A stretch of 64,000 nt of DNA from Herbihabitans rhizosphaerae. Lineage in GTDB: Bacteria > Actinomycetota > Actinomycetes > Mycobacteriales > Pseudonocardiaceae. The notes below the pieces were generated by a model. It worked only from the letters and a program-made list of their open reading frames with translations, ran no database searches and was not told the origin of the DNA. This document shows, piece by piece, positions 8,570-16,643 of the stretch. Position 1 is the first letter of the stretch. The number at the start of each line of letters is the position of its first letter. The translations under genes and the position numbers were made by a program. Location: assembly GCF_004216555.1 (NCBI RefSeq), contig NZ_SGWQ01000001.1, positions 1,032,879 through 1,096,878 on the forward strand, given 5' to 3'.

Positions 8570-9829
8570 CTAGACGGGTTCGAGGACGTCGCGGCCGAGG
8601 TAGGGGCGCAGCGCCTCGGGCACCCGCACCGAGCCGTCCGACTGCTGGTGGGTCTCCAGGATCGCGACGATCCAGCGGGTGGTGGCCAGCGTGCCGTTCA
8701 GCGTGGCCGCGATCTGCGGCTTGCCGTTCTTGTCCCGGTAGCGCACGTTGAGCCGGCGCGCCTGGAACGTGGTGCAGTTCGACGTGGAGGTCAGCTCGCG
8801 GTAGGTGCCCTGGGTCGGAATCCACGCCTCGCAGTCGAACTTCCTGGCGGCCGAGGTGCCGAGGTCACCGCCCGCGGTGTCGATCACCCGGTAGGGCACC
8901 TCGATCTTGGCGAGCATCTCCTCCTCCCAGGCCAGCAGCCGGGCGTGCTCCGCCTCGGCCTCCTCTGGCCGGCAATAGGTGAACATCTCGACCTTGTCGA
9001 ACTGGTGCACGCGGATGATTCCGCGGGTGTCCTTGCCGTACGAGCCGGCCTCGCGCCGGTAGCAGGACGACCAACCGGCGTACCGCTTCGGCCCGCCGGA
9101 CAGGTCCAGGATCTCGTCGGAGTGATAACCGAGCAGCGGCACCTCCGAGGTGCCGACCAGGTAGAGGTCGTCGTCGCGCAGCCGGTACACCTCCGAGGAG
9201 TGCGCGCCGAGGAACCCGCCGCCGTCCATGATCTCGGGGCGCACCAGCGACGGCGTGATCATGAGGGTGAAGCCGTTCGCCGCCGCCTGCGCCGCGGCCA
9301 TGCTGAGCAGCCCGAGTTGCAGTTGCGCACCGACGCCGGTGAGGAAGTAGAACCGTGAGCCGGACACCTTGGCGCCGCGCTCGATGTCGATCGCGCCGAG
9401 CCGCGTGCCGAGGTCCAGGTGGTCCAGCGGCTCGAAGTCCAGCGTCTTCGGCTCGCCGACCGTCTTGAGCACCACGTAGTCGTCCTCGCCGCCGGCGGGC
9501 GCCTCGGGGTGCACGATGTTCGGCACGAGCCGGTGCAGCTCTGCCAGTTCCGCCCCGGCCGAGGACTGCTCCGCCTCCGCGGCCTTGACCTCGGCGGCGA
9601 GCGCCTTTCCCTTGGCCAGCAAGGCTTCCCGCTCCTCGCCTTGCGCCCGGCCGACCTGCTTGCCGAACTGCTTCTGCTCGGCGCGCAGGGTGTCCGCGCG
9701 CAGGATCGCGGCACGGCGCTTCTCGTCGAGGGACAGCAGCGCGTCGATGACGGAGGCGTCCTCGCCGCGCGTACGCTGCGAGGTGCGAATCAGGTCCGGG
9801 TCTTCGCGCAGTGTCTTGAGGTCGATCAC
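8570..9829 (-). CDS. serS: Seryl-tRNA synthetase
   Basis: 419 residues, the usual bacterial length. An N-terminal long coiled-coil arm (about residues 30-105) binds tRNA-Ser. The class II core follows, with motif 2 around [22 protein letters not shown] and motif 3 near [10 protein letters not shown]. It charges tRNA-Ser (and tRNA-Sec where present) with serine in the cytoplasm. Start ATG at 9829 gives the canonical [12 protein letters not shown]. It is a core single-copy gene, useful for placing the strain phylogenetically, and is followed upstream by a short 6-bp gap from the MFS-like gene. Confidence 0.96.
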   Translation of the reverse strand: MIDLKTLREDPDLIRTSQRTRGEDASVIDALLSLDEKRRAAILRADTLRAEQKQFGKQVGRAQGEEREALLAKGKALAAEVKAAEAEQSSAGAELAELHRLVPNIVHPEAPAGGEDDYVVLKTVGEPKTLDFEPLDHLDLGTRLGAIDIERGAKVSGSRFYFLTGVGAQLQLGLLSMAAAQAAANGFTLMITPSLVRPEIMDGGGFLGAHSSEVYRLRDDDLYLVGTSEVPLLGYHSDEILDLSGGPKRYAGWSSCYRREAGSYGKDTRGIIRVHQFDKVEMFTYCRPEEAEAEHARLLAWEEEMLAKIEVPYRVIDTAGGDLGTSAARKFDCEAWIPTQGTYRELTSTSNCTTFQARRLNVRYRDKNGKPQIAATLNGTLATTRWIVAILETHQQSDGSVRVPEALRPYLGRDVLEPV

Positions 9830-9835
9830 GGCTGG

Positions 9836-10501
9836 TCAGCCTAGTCGGCCACGCCCCGCGCGTTCGACCCAATACCCCAGCACGGCCAGCGCGACCATCT
9901 GGCAGGCCACCGAGAAGATCACCAGCGCCGACACCGACCACGCGTAGAGCACTCCGCCCAGCACACCGCCGACGGCTGTCGCCACACCGAGGACCACGGC
10001 GAACACGGCGCCACGAGCGGCCCGCAGCCTCGACTCCAGCACACCGAGCGCGATCCCCCAGGACAGCACGCCGATCACCGCCAGGGCCGTGGACGAGGAG
10101 AACCCGAGCACCGGCACGAGCACGGCTACCGGCGGCAGCGCGAGCAGTGCACGCGGACCCCAGCGGTGCGACGCCAGCCCGGTGAGCAGCGCGCCGGCGT
10201 AGGTCAGCGGCGCGACGGCCGGGGCGAGCAGGCCGGTGCGCACGGCGTGGAAGGACAGCAGCCCGAACCCGGCCAGCCCGAGTGCGGACACGCCGGCGAA
10301 CACCAGGTGCGACAGGGGAACGTGCGGCAAGTCCTTGCGCCACAAGGAGATCGGGTGCCGCCGGGCCATCGCGAGCACGATCAGCGGCTCGCCGGCCGCG
10401 GTGACCACGCCGGCGAGGACCGCACCCGCGCCGACGGAGGCCAGCAGCGGGCCGGCCACCGAATAGGCGAGCAGTGCGGCCACCCCGACGCCGACCGTCA
10501 C
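9836..10501 (-). CDS. Half-size MFS-like membrane protein
   Basis: About 221 residues, almost entirely hydrophobic, with six or seven predicted membrane helices. It aligns by eye with the C-terminal half of actinobacterial 12-helix MFS permeases (APAVAPLTYAGALLTG, GVLSWGIALGVLES, ATAVGGVLGGVLY). The N-terminal half is missing. The start I give is GTG at 10501, because the upstream region in this frame lies inside the dehalogenase gene. It could be a naturally short protein or a truncated, decaying transporter. It is downstream of, and possibly co-transcribed with, the dehalogenase. Confidence 0.55.
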   Translation of the reverse strand: MTVGVGVAALLAYSVAGPLLASVGAGAVLAGVVTAAGEPLIVLAMARRHPISLWRKDLPHVPLSHLVFAGVSALGLAGFGLLSFHAVRTGLLAPAVAPLTYAGALLTGLASHRWGPRALLALPPVAVLVPVLGFSSSTALAVIGVLSWGIALGVLESRLRAARGAVFAVVLGVATAVGGVLGGVLYAWSVSALVIFSVACQMVALAVLGYWVERAGRGRLG

Positions 10502-10530
10502 GCGGGCGGCGGCTCGGCGCGGATCAGCGG

Positions 10531-11445
10531 TCAGGAGCCCAGTTCCCGCACGAAGTCGGTGATCACATTGGCCAGCCGGTCGCCGGCGTCCTCCTGCACG
10601 AAGTGCCCGGCGCCGGTGATCGTCGGGTGCTCCCGCCCGGCCGCACCCGGCATGGTGCGCTGAAGGATCGGCGCCATCGCACCGGTGATCGGGTCGCCGT
10701 CGGAGAACGCGCACAGGAACGGGATATCCAATGTGGACAGACGCACCCAGGCCGCGCGGTTGGCCTCGCTCGCCGGGTCGTCCGGCCGGTTCGGCACCAG
10801 CGTCGGCATCACCCTCGGCGCCACCGTGTAGCTCCGGTCCGGGAACGGCGCGGCATAGGCGGCCAGCGCCTGTTCGGACAACGGCGTGCGACAGCCGGCC
10901 TGCACGAACCGTCCGACGTCCAGCGTCTCCGCGGTGGCGACCACGTCGCGGAACATCTCCCAGGCCTTCGGCATGCGCTGATCGCCCGTCGGCAGGCCGG
11001 TGTTGGCCGCGACCACGCCGGCGAACCGCTCGGGGTGCTCGGCCACCAGCCGCAGCCCGATCAGGCCGCCCCAGTCCTGGCCGACCAGCGTGACCGCATT
11101 GAGGTCGAGCACATCGAACGCGAGCGCCCGGATCCACTCGACGTGCCGCGCGTAGGTGTGGTCGCCCGCGTCGGCCGGCTTGTCCGAGCGGCCGAAGCCG
11201 ACCAGGTCCGGTGCGATCGCGCGCAGGCCGGCGTCGGCCAGCACCGGCAGCATCGACCGGTACAGATAGGACCACGTCGGCTCGCCGTGCAACAGCAGCA
11301 CGACCGGCCCGTCGGCCGGACCCGTTGCCACGTAAGCGATCCGCAGCGTGCCACCGTCCTGAGTGGACACGTCGGCGTACCGCGGCTCGTAGTCGAAATC
11401 CGCGAGTCCGGCGAACCGTTCCTCAGGCGTCCGAAGGAGACGCAC
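10531..11445 (-). CDS. Haloalkane dehalogenase-like alpha/beta hydrolase
   Basis: 304 residues. The HGEPTWS oxyanion segment (residues 53-59) and the nucleophile elbow VGQDWGG with Asp124 followed by halide-binding Trp125 are diagnostic of haloalkane dehalogenases (HLD-I type) rather than Ser esterases. A SDGDP segment and a GAGHFVQED segment supply the charge-relay acid and histidine. Such enzymes convert haloalkanes to alcohols and halide with water. The natural substrate is unknown. It follows the DUF350 gene by 4 bp, so it may be the last functional gene of the DUF350/ATP-grasp operon. Confidence 0.85.
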   Translation of the reverse strand: MRLLRTPEERFAGLADFDYEPRYADVSTQDGGTLRIAYVATGPADGPVVLLLHGEPTWSYLYRSMLPVLADAGLRAIAPDLVGFGRSDKPADAGDHTYARHVEWIRALAFDVLDLNAVTLVGQDWGGLIGLRLVAEHPERFAGVVAANTGLPTGDQRMPKAWEMFRDVVATAETLDVGRFVQAGCRTPLSEQALAAYAAPFPDRSYTVAPRVMPTLVPNRPDDPASEANRAAWVRLSTLDIPFLCAFSDGDPITGAMAPILQRTMPGAAGREHPTITGAGHFVQEDAGDRLANVITDFVRELGS

Positions 11446-11449
11446 TCGA

Positions 11450-11953
11450 TCAGACGACGGGGGCCGGCGCGAAGACCTGCGGGTCGAAGATCGCGACCGC
11501 GACGATCGCGCCCAGCGCGAGGTGCACGGCGGCGACCACGATGGTGGCCGGCGCGAACTTCTCGCTCTCGATGGTGCCGCCCACGTCGATCTTGGTCAGC
11601 CACTCCAGCGAGCGCACGGCCAGCACCTGCACGATGATGCCGAGCAGGCCGAACACCAGCGACTTGATCAAGCCGGCGGTCAGGTCGTAGCCGGAGCTCA
11701 TGATCGCGGTCACGATGATGAACGCCATGCTGAGCATTCCGGAAGCGGTCACGATCACCGCGTTCGGCTTGCCCGACCGCACCAGCTCGTTCAGCTTGCC
11801 CGGGGTGGTCCAGTCGATGGCGTAGAAGCCACCGAACATCAGGACCAGCCCGACGATCGCGTACAGGGCGATCGCGCCGATGCCCTTTCCGAGGTCGGAG
11901 CCGAAGTTGTCCGGCAGCGCGACGACAGTCGTCGCGGCGAGCTCAGTGATCAC
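11450..11953 (-). CDS. DUF350 (YjfL-like) membrane protein
   Basis: 167 residues with four membrane helices and the DUF350 pattern of two similar halves, each starting with a long apolar helix (GIGAIALYAIVGLVLMFGG and LIKSLVFGLLGIIVQVLAV). Function is not established. In enterobacteria DUF350 proteins (YjfL) are encoded next to glutathionylspermidine-synthase-like YjfC and DUF1190 YjfM; here the same kind of ATP-grasp protein lies 45 bp upstream. A good ribosome site (AGGAGG-like) precedes the ATG. Confidence 0.82.
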   Translation of the reverse strand: MITELAATTVVALPDNFGSDLGKGIGAIALYAIVGLVLMFGGFYAIDWTTPGKLNELVRSGKPNAVIVTASGMLSMAFIIVTAIMSSGYDLTAGLIKSLVFGLLGIIVQVLAVRSLEWLTKIDVGGTIESEKFAPATIVVAAVHLALGAIVAVAIFDPQVFAPAPVV

Positions 11954-11998
11954 AGGTCCTCCTGGCCTAGCGGAAAAGATCCGGTTTGAGGTGGATTA

Positions 11999-13165
11999 TC
12001 ACGATTCGGGGATGCGGTGTGGGACGAACGCGGCACCGTCGTCGGTCACAAGGCCGGCCGTCTCTCTGATGCCGAGCCCGGCGGCGAGGTCGCCGACGAT
12101 CCAGGCACCGAGTGCCGGCCGGTACCCGTCGAACTCGGGCAGCGGGTCGAACGCCTGGTAGACGTAGCCTTCCTCGCCGTACACGCCGCCGGTCTGGGTC
12201 TCATAGCCCGGCGCGACGATCTGGATGTTGGCACCCTCACGGCCCAGCCGCGGCTTGCGCACGTACTCGGTGAGCATGCCCGGGTCGTCCAGGAACGCCG
12301 GCAGCAGGTTCGGGTGGCCCGGGTACATCTCCCAGAGGACCGCCAGCAGCGCCTTGTTGGACAGCAGCATCTTCCACAGCGGCTCCAGCCAGAGCGTCTG
12401 CGGAAGGCTCGCCACGGCGTGCTTGCCGAACTCCTCGTCGACCACCCATTCCCACGGATACAGCTTCACGACCGTGTTCATCGGCGCTTCGCGGAGATCG
12501 ACGAACCGCTTGAGCACCGGGTCCCAGCCGATCTCCTCGATGGCCAGGCCCACGGTGTCCATGCCGGCCTGGGCGGCCGTCTCCTGCAGGTACGCGGTGG
12601 TGATGTGATCCTCACCGGTCGCGTCGGCCGACGACCAGGTGAAGAACACCTCGTTGGACGGCAGCTTGTCGCCGATCTCGGTCCACCGCTCGACCAGCTT
12701 CTCGTGGATGGAGTTCCACTGGTCGTCGTCCGGGAACACCTCGGTCTTCCAGTGCCACTGGATCACCGCGGCCTCGAGCAGCGAGGTCGGCGTGTCGGCG
12801 TTGTACTCCAGCAGCTTGGCCGGACCGTTGCCGTCGTAGCGCAGGTCGAACCGCCCGTACACGTGCGGATCACTGCGCTTCCACGACTCGGCGATCTTCG
12901 GCCACACCCACTCAGGGATGCCGAAGTCCTTGTACCGCTCGGTGAGCACCACGTTGTCGACGGCTTCCAGGCACATCGAGTGCAGCAGCTCCACGTCCGC
13001 CTCGATGGACAGGATCTCGTCCATCGGGAACACGTAGTGCACCGACTCGTCCCAGTACTCGCGCATCTTCCCGGACGCGTCGCGCGCGGGCGTGCCGAAG
13101 ACCAGGCCCTGCTCCTCGACCTTGCGCTGCCAGTCCGATCGCGGCTGCGAGCGTTCTCGACGCAA
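11999..13165 (-). CDS. Glutathionylspermidine synthase-like ATP-grasp protein (YjfC/YgiC family)
   Basis: About 388 residues. It matches the C-terminal synthetase domain of bifunctional Gsp synthases and stand-alone YgiC/YjfC proteins: DLRYDGNGPAKLLEYNADTPTSLLEA near the N-terminus, NKALLAVLWEMYPGHPNLLPA, and PRLGREGANI near residue 325, the ATP-grasp nucleotide region. It probably forms an amide bond with ATP, but actinomycetes do not make glutathione, so the acceptor must be another peptide or amine. I place the start at TTG 13165, just after the stop of the upstream gene; no ATG or GTG fits. Upstream frame to 13549 is the shadow of that gene. Confidence 0.82.
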   Translation of the reverse strand: MRRERSQPRSDWQRKVEEQGLVFGTPARDASGKMREYWDESVHYVFPMDEILSIEADVELLHSMCLEAVDNVVLTERYKDFGIPEWVWPKIAESWKRSDPHVYGRFDLRYDGNGPAKLLEYNADTPTSLLEAAVIQWHWKTEVFPDDDQWNSIHEKLVERWTEIGDKLPSNEVFFTWSSADATGEDHITTAYLQETAAQAGMDTVGLAIEEIGWDPVLKRFVDLREAPMNTVVKLYPWEWVVDEEFGKHAVASLPQTLWLEPLWKMLLSNKALLAVLWEMYPGHPNLLPAFLDDPGMLTEYVRKPRLGREGANIQIVAPGYETQTGGVYGEEGYVYQAFDPLPEFDGYRPALGAWIVGDLAAGLGIRETAGLVTDDGAAFVPHRIPES

Positions 13166-13166
13166 C

Positions 13167-13802
13167 TCAGGAGCCCCCGCTCTTCCCACTGCTGCCGCTG
13201 CTCTTGACGCCGAACCCGCCACGCTGGATCGTCTTGCCGGACCCGGAGGTCTTGATCGTCGATCCGCTCGGCTTGCTGTACGAGCTCTTGTAGTTCGGCA
13301 CGGACTGGCCGGGACTGTAGCGGTTGTTGCCGTAGCTGTGGTGGTACGACGGCCCGCCGAACCCACCGATGAAGAAGAAGCCGCCACCACTGTCGTAGTG
13401 GCCGCCGGAGCTTCGGATGTAGCTCTCGTCGCAGTACTTGTCGTCGACGGCCTGGCCGGTCTTGTCGTCCACGCAGGTCGCGTACACCTCGTCCGGCTCG
13501 AGCGCGTTGTAGCTCGTGGCGACCAGCGCGACGAGGCCGACCGTGACACCGCTGCCGATCATGATCCGGCGGCGGGTGGTCGACTTCTTCTCTTCCGCGC
13601 TCACCACCGCGAGGCGGGCGTCCCGCTCCTCGCGTTGGATCGCCCGCTCGCGCGCCCGCTGCTCGGCGACGGTCGGCTGGCGCGCCTGCGTCGTATCAGC
13701 GTCCTGGAAGCTGATCGAACCGCGACGTGGCGGCTCGCCGCTGCTTGCATCGGTGTCGCCCTGCTGCTCCTCAGGCACACCGTTCGACTTGTCGTCAGTC
13801 AT
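13167..13802 (-). CDS. Ser/Gly-rich single-span membrane protein, YjfM/YgiB-like position
   Basis: 211 residues. An acidic, charged N-terminus with a basic coiled-coil-like stretch (residues 42-75) leads to one membrane helix (about 80-97) and then a low-complexity Gly/Ser/Tyr/Lys-rich outside domain with two early cysteines. It occupies the position of DUF1190 (YgiB/YjfM) relative to the ATP-grasp gene and shares low complexity with it, though sequence similarity cannot be judged by eye. The stop is 1 bp from the downstream start, so the three genes form an operon. Confidence 0.75.
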   Translation of the reverse strand: MTDDKSNGVPEEQQGDTDASSGEPPRRGSISFQDADTTQARQPTVAEQRARERAIQREERDARLAVVSAEEKKSTTRRRIMIGSGVTVGLVALVATSYNALEPDEVYATCVDDKTGQAVDDKYCDESYIRSSGGHYDSGGGFFFIGGFGGPSYHHSYGNNRYSPGQSVPNYKSSYSKPSGSTIKTSGSGKTIQRGGFGVKSSGSSGKSGGS

Positions 13803-13955
13803 GAACCACTCCCGGCGGGGACAGTACCGATCTCAGCGCGTCCGCGTGGCCGACTTGTCCCGATCGCAACACACATACTGTCCCAATCTCCACACTGTTG
13901 GCACACCGGACACCACTGCAGGCCGTCCGAGGCTCGGCACGGCATCATGGAATAG

Positions 13956-14924
13956 ATGTCTCGAACCGGCGAGTGGTTTCGTTCCGACGACAACACCACG
14001 CGAACGCGCCTTCTGATGGTGGGCGCGTTCGCCGGCGCGCTCGTCGTACTCACGCTCAGCGTGCTGTTCTCCTGGCCGGCCGATCTGCGTGCCGAGCAGC
14101 CGATCGACGACGCGCAGTCGGCCGCGCAGCGGGAGTCGAGGCTCGCCGCCGAGGCGTTCGACTCGCCGCCGGGCAGTTGTCTGCAGTGGGCCCGGCCGGA
14201 CGCCCGCGACATGCACAAGGTCGACTGCGCGCAGCCGCACGTGTTCGAGGTCACTGGTGTGGTCGACGTGTCAGCGGACCACGGGCCGGACGCGGACCCG
14301 CCGGCGCCCGAGCAGTGGCGCCTGATCGCGCAGAGCAACTGCACCGCCGGCGCGAGCGCCTATCTCGGCGGCAAGCTCGACCCGTTCGGCACGTTCAGCG
14401 TGAACGCGCTGCGGCCGCCGGACGACAAGTGGCGCGGCGGGGACCGCAAGGTGCGCTGCGGGTTGCAGCGGTCCAGTTCGCTGCCGGGCCGGGCCGCCGG
14501 CCAGGACCAGTCGAACGTGCACCCGCCGGGCACCTGTCTCGCGCTGGTCGGCAAGACCGTCGGCGACCCGGTCGACTGCCGCGACGCGCACGCCTACGAG
14601 ATCGTCGGGATCGCGGACCTGTCGGTGCTCGGGCCGGCGTACCCGCAGATCGGGAAGCAGCACGAGAAGCTGGCCGAGGTGTGCCAGCAGATCGTCGCGC
14701 AGTACTCGAACAACGCCGATCTGTCCACGATGAAGCTGATCCTCAGCTGGGACACGCTCGCCGAGGAGAGCTGGAACATCGGCTCCCGCAAGGTCGACTG
14801 CAAGGTCGGGGCGAGGCTGTCGGACGGCAGCGGGCTCGCCCCGGTCAGCGGGAGCCTGAAGGCGGCGACCGGTCCGCCACCGCCGGCCGGCACCCCGCCC
14901 GTGCCGCCGACGACCGGACGGTGA
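13956..14924 (+). CDS. Septum-formation family membrane protein
   Basis: 322 residues with one N-terminal membrane helix (about residues 22-42) and an extracytoplasmic region holding two similar Cys-containing units (PPGSCLQW...DCAQPHVFEVTG and PPGTCLAL...DCRDAHAYEIVG). This duplicated pattern is that of the actinobacterial septum formation family (PF13845). The tail is Pro-rich. It probably acts outside the membrane at division sites or in envelope assembly. It is divergent from the Ser/Gly-rich protein gene, and its TGA is 4 bp before the zincin start. Confidence 0.85.
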   Translation: MSRTGEWFRSDDNTTRTRLLMVGAFAGALVVLTLSVLFSWPADLRAEQPIDDAQSAAQRESRLAAEAFDSPPGSCLQWARPDARDMHKVDCAQPHVFEVTGVVDVSADHGPDADPPAPEQWRLIAQSNCTAGASAYLGGKLDPFGTFSVNALRPPDDKWRGGDRKVRCGLQRSSSLPGRAAGQDQSNVHPPGTCLALVGKTVGDPVDCRDAHAYEIVGIADLSVLGPAYPQIGKQHEKLAEVCQQIVAQYSNNADLSTMKLILSWDTLAEESWNIGSRKVDCKVGARLSDGSGLAPVSGSLKAATGPPPPAGTPPVPPTTGR

Positions 14925-14928
14925 TGCC

Positions 14929-15279
14929 GTGCCGGTCGACATGACGCGGGCGCGGTTCGAGGAGCTGGTCAGCGAGTCGCTCGACCTGATTCCGGCTGAG
15001 CTGGCCAAGGCGATGGACAACGTCGTGGTGCTCGTGGAGGACCGCGATCTCGAGGACCCGACGCTGCTCGGGCTGTACCACGGCATCGCGCTCACCGAGC
15101 GGTTGTCCAGCTACGGCGGGGTGCTGCCGGACCGGATCAGCATCTACCGCGAGCCGATCCTCGCCATGTGCGACACCGAGGAGGACGTCGTCGAAGAGGT
15201 GGCGATCACGGTCGTACACGAGATCGCACACCACTTCGGCATCGACGACGACCGACTCCACGAACTCGGCTGGGGCTAG
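14929..15279 (+). CDS. Zincin-like metallopeptidase (PF06262/DUF1025)
   Basis: 116 residues, typical for this small family. The HEIAHHFGIDDDRLHELGW segment (residues 95-115) has the HExxH zinc site with a third ligand from the Asp after the glycine. It has no signal peptide. The cellular role is unknown; in actinomycetes it regularly lies next to septum-formation and serS-linked genes, as here. I use GTG 14929; ATG 14941 is an alternative and cuts only four residues. The 160-bp repeat begins 5 bp after the stop. Confidence 0.85.
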   Translation: MPVDMTRARFEELVSESLDLIPAELAKAMDNVVVLVEDRDLEDPTLLGLYHGIALTERLSSYGGVLPDRISIYREPILAMCDTEEDVVEEVAITVVHEIAHHFGIDDDRLHELGWG

Positions 15280-15284
15280 CGACA

Positions 15285-15444
15285 CCCGATCCATCCACAA
15301 GGGCCGTCTTATCCACATGTCGATCAAGCCACCTCGCCCGACCACCACCCGCCGATACAATGGCCATCGGACCGCCCCCCGAAGGTGGGGTGGGCGGGGG
15401 GTGCAGTGGGCACCCCAGGTACGGCGAAAAACGTTGGGGCGCAA
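15285..15444 (+). repeat. 160-bp dispersed repeat, copy 1
   Basis: The sequence matches 29856-30015 in opposite orientation at 159 of 160 positions (the difference lies in the AAAAA/AAAAG run). It contains a perfect DnaA-box sequence TTATCCACA (15309-15317), a GC-rich hairpin (CCGCCC/GGGCGG) and a second hairpin GGGGTGC/GCACCCC. It begins 5 bp after one stop codon and fills the gap to the convergent glycosyltransferase. Such near-identity between copies 14.4 kb apart implies recent copying or gene conversion. It may act as a bidirectional terminator. Confidence 0.9.
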
Positions 15445-15478
15445 CAGGTTTAGCGGGCTCAGGTCGGGGTTGGACGGC

Positions 15479-16639
15479 TCAGGCGCGCTCCACGACGTCG
15501 GCGGCCGCGCTGGCTCCTCCGGCTGCGGCGATCTCCTCGCGCATCGCCTTCAGGTTGGCCGCGATCGTGGCGTCGGAGGACACGTGCAGCACCGCCTCGC
15601 GCAGCTTCTCCGGCGTGACGTCCTCGGCCGCGACGTGCGCGCCCAGCTCGAGCTCGGCCAGCCGGTGACCGTTCATGAACTGGTCCACCGCCTGCGGCAC
15701 GGCCACCATCGGCACCCCGAAGGTCAGCCCCTCCATGGTCGATCCCATGCCGGCGTGCGTGATGAACGCGCTGGCCTGCTGGAGCACCCGAACCTGCGGA
15801 ACCCGTTGCACCACCTCGAAATTCGACGGCACCTCGCCCAGCGCGGACGGCTCGATGAACCGGCCGACCGACAGCAACACGTGCCAGTCCAGGTCGGCGA
15901 ACGCGGTGACACAGTCGCGGTAGAAGTCCAGCCGGTCGGTGTACGCCGAGCCGAGCGAGATCAGCAGCACCGGCCGGTCGTCCGGCGCGGTCCAGTCACC
16001 CTGGTGCGCCCGGTCGTCGATCAGCGGGCCGACGAAGGTGTACCGGTCGGCGACCTTGTCCCCATGAAGCTGCCAGGTGCGCGGCAGCGCCACCACGCAC
16101 CGCCTCGGTTTCCCGAGCACCTCGTCACGGGTGATCGAAACCCCTTGTGCGGCAAGGAAATCGTCGAACTCGCGGTGCACGGCCGCGAGTGCCGGCGACG
16201 GCTCGCCGTCCATGCCGAAGTCCTCTTCGAACCCCTCGTAGGCGACGAACGTCGGCGAGAGCTGGATCGCCGGAATGCCCCACTTGTCTCCGAGGATCGG
16301 CGCGGCGAACCCGCCGATGTCGTAGACGAACACGTCCGGGCGATCGTCGTTGTACGCCGCCTCGATCGTGTCGAACGTCGCGAAGCACTCGTCGGTGAAC
16401 AGCTTCAAGCCGCCGGCCTCGTCCTCGGGCCAGTCGGAGTTCGGATCGTTGTCCGACGGGAAGGTCGACTCGTAGAGCACCGGCGTCGCGCCGGCCGCGG
16501 TCACGGTGCCGGCGAACTCGTCGTTGATCGTGTAGGTGACCCGGTGTCCGCGCCTGGTCAGCTCGGCGACCAGGGCGAGGCTGGGGTTGACGTGACCGTG
16601 CGCCGGCACGGACACGAACGCGATGTGCTTGTGTTCCAC
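15479..16639 (-). CDS. MGT-family (macrolide-type) glycosyltransferase
   Basis: 386 residues of GT-B fold. The N-terminus (HIAFVSVPAHGHVNPSLALVAEL) and the C-terminal donor site (HAGMGSTMEGLTFGVPMVAVPQAVDQ) are those of OleD/Mgt macrolide glycosyltransferases, which inactivate macrolides with UDP-glucose. His in PAHGH is the expected catalytic base. It could serve as self-protection, detoxification or secondary-metabolite tailoring. It lies 4 bp after the DUF885 gene in an operon with a secreted peptidase and is not next to biosynthetic genes, so detoxification is the more likely role. Confidence 0.87.
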   Translation of the reverse strand: MEHKHIAFVSVPAHGHVNPSLALVAELTRRGHRVTYTINDEFAGTVTAAGATPVLYESTFPSDNDPNSDWPEDEAGGLKLFTDECFATFDTIEAAYNDDRPDVFVYDIGGFAAPILGDKWGIPAIQLSPTFVAYEGFEEDFGMDGEPSPALAAVHREFDDFLAAQGVSITRDEVLGKPRRCVVALPRTWQLHGDKVADRYTFVGPLIDDRAHQGDWTAPDDRPVLLISLGSAYTDRLDFYRDCVTAFADLDWHVLLSVGRFIEPSALGEVPSNFEVVQRVPQVRVLQQASAFITHAGMGSTMEGLTFGVPMVAVPQAVDQFMNGHRLAELELGAHVAAEDVTPEKLREAVLHVSSDATIAANLKAMREEIAAAGGASAAADVVERA

Positions 16640-16643
16640 GGGT

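Noticed and set aside
13166..13549. 516-codon version of the ATP-grasp protein starting at 13549
   Set aside because: The first 128 codons are Arg/Thr/Ser-rich and lie out of frame within the Ser/Gly-rich protein gene; the real domain begins near 13165.
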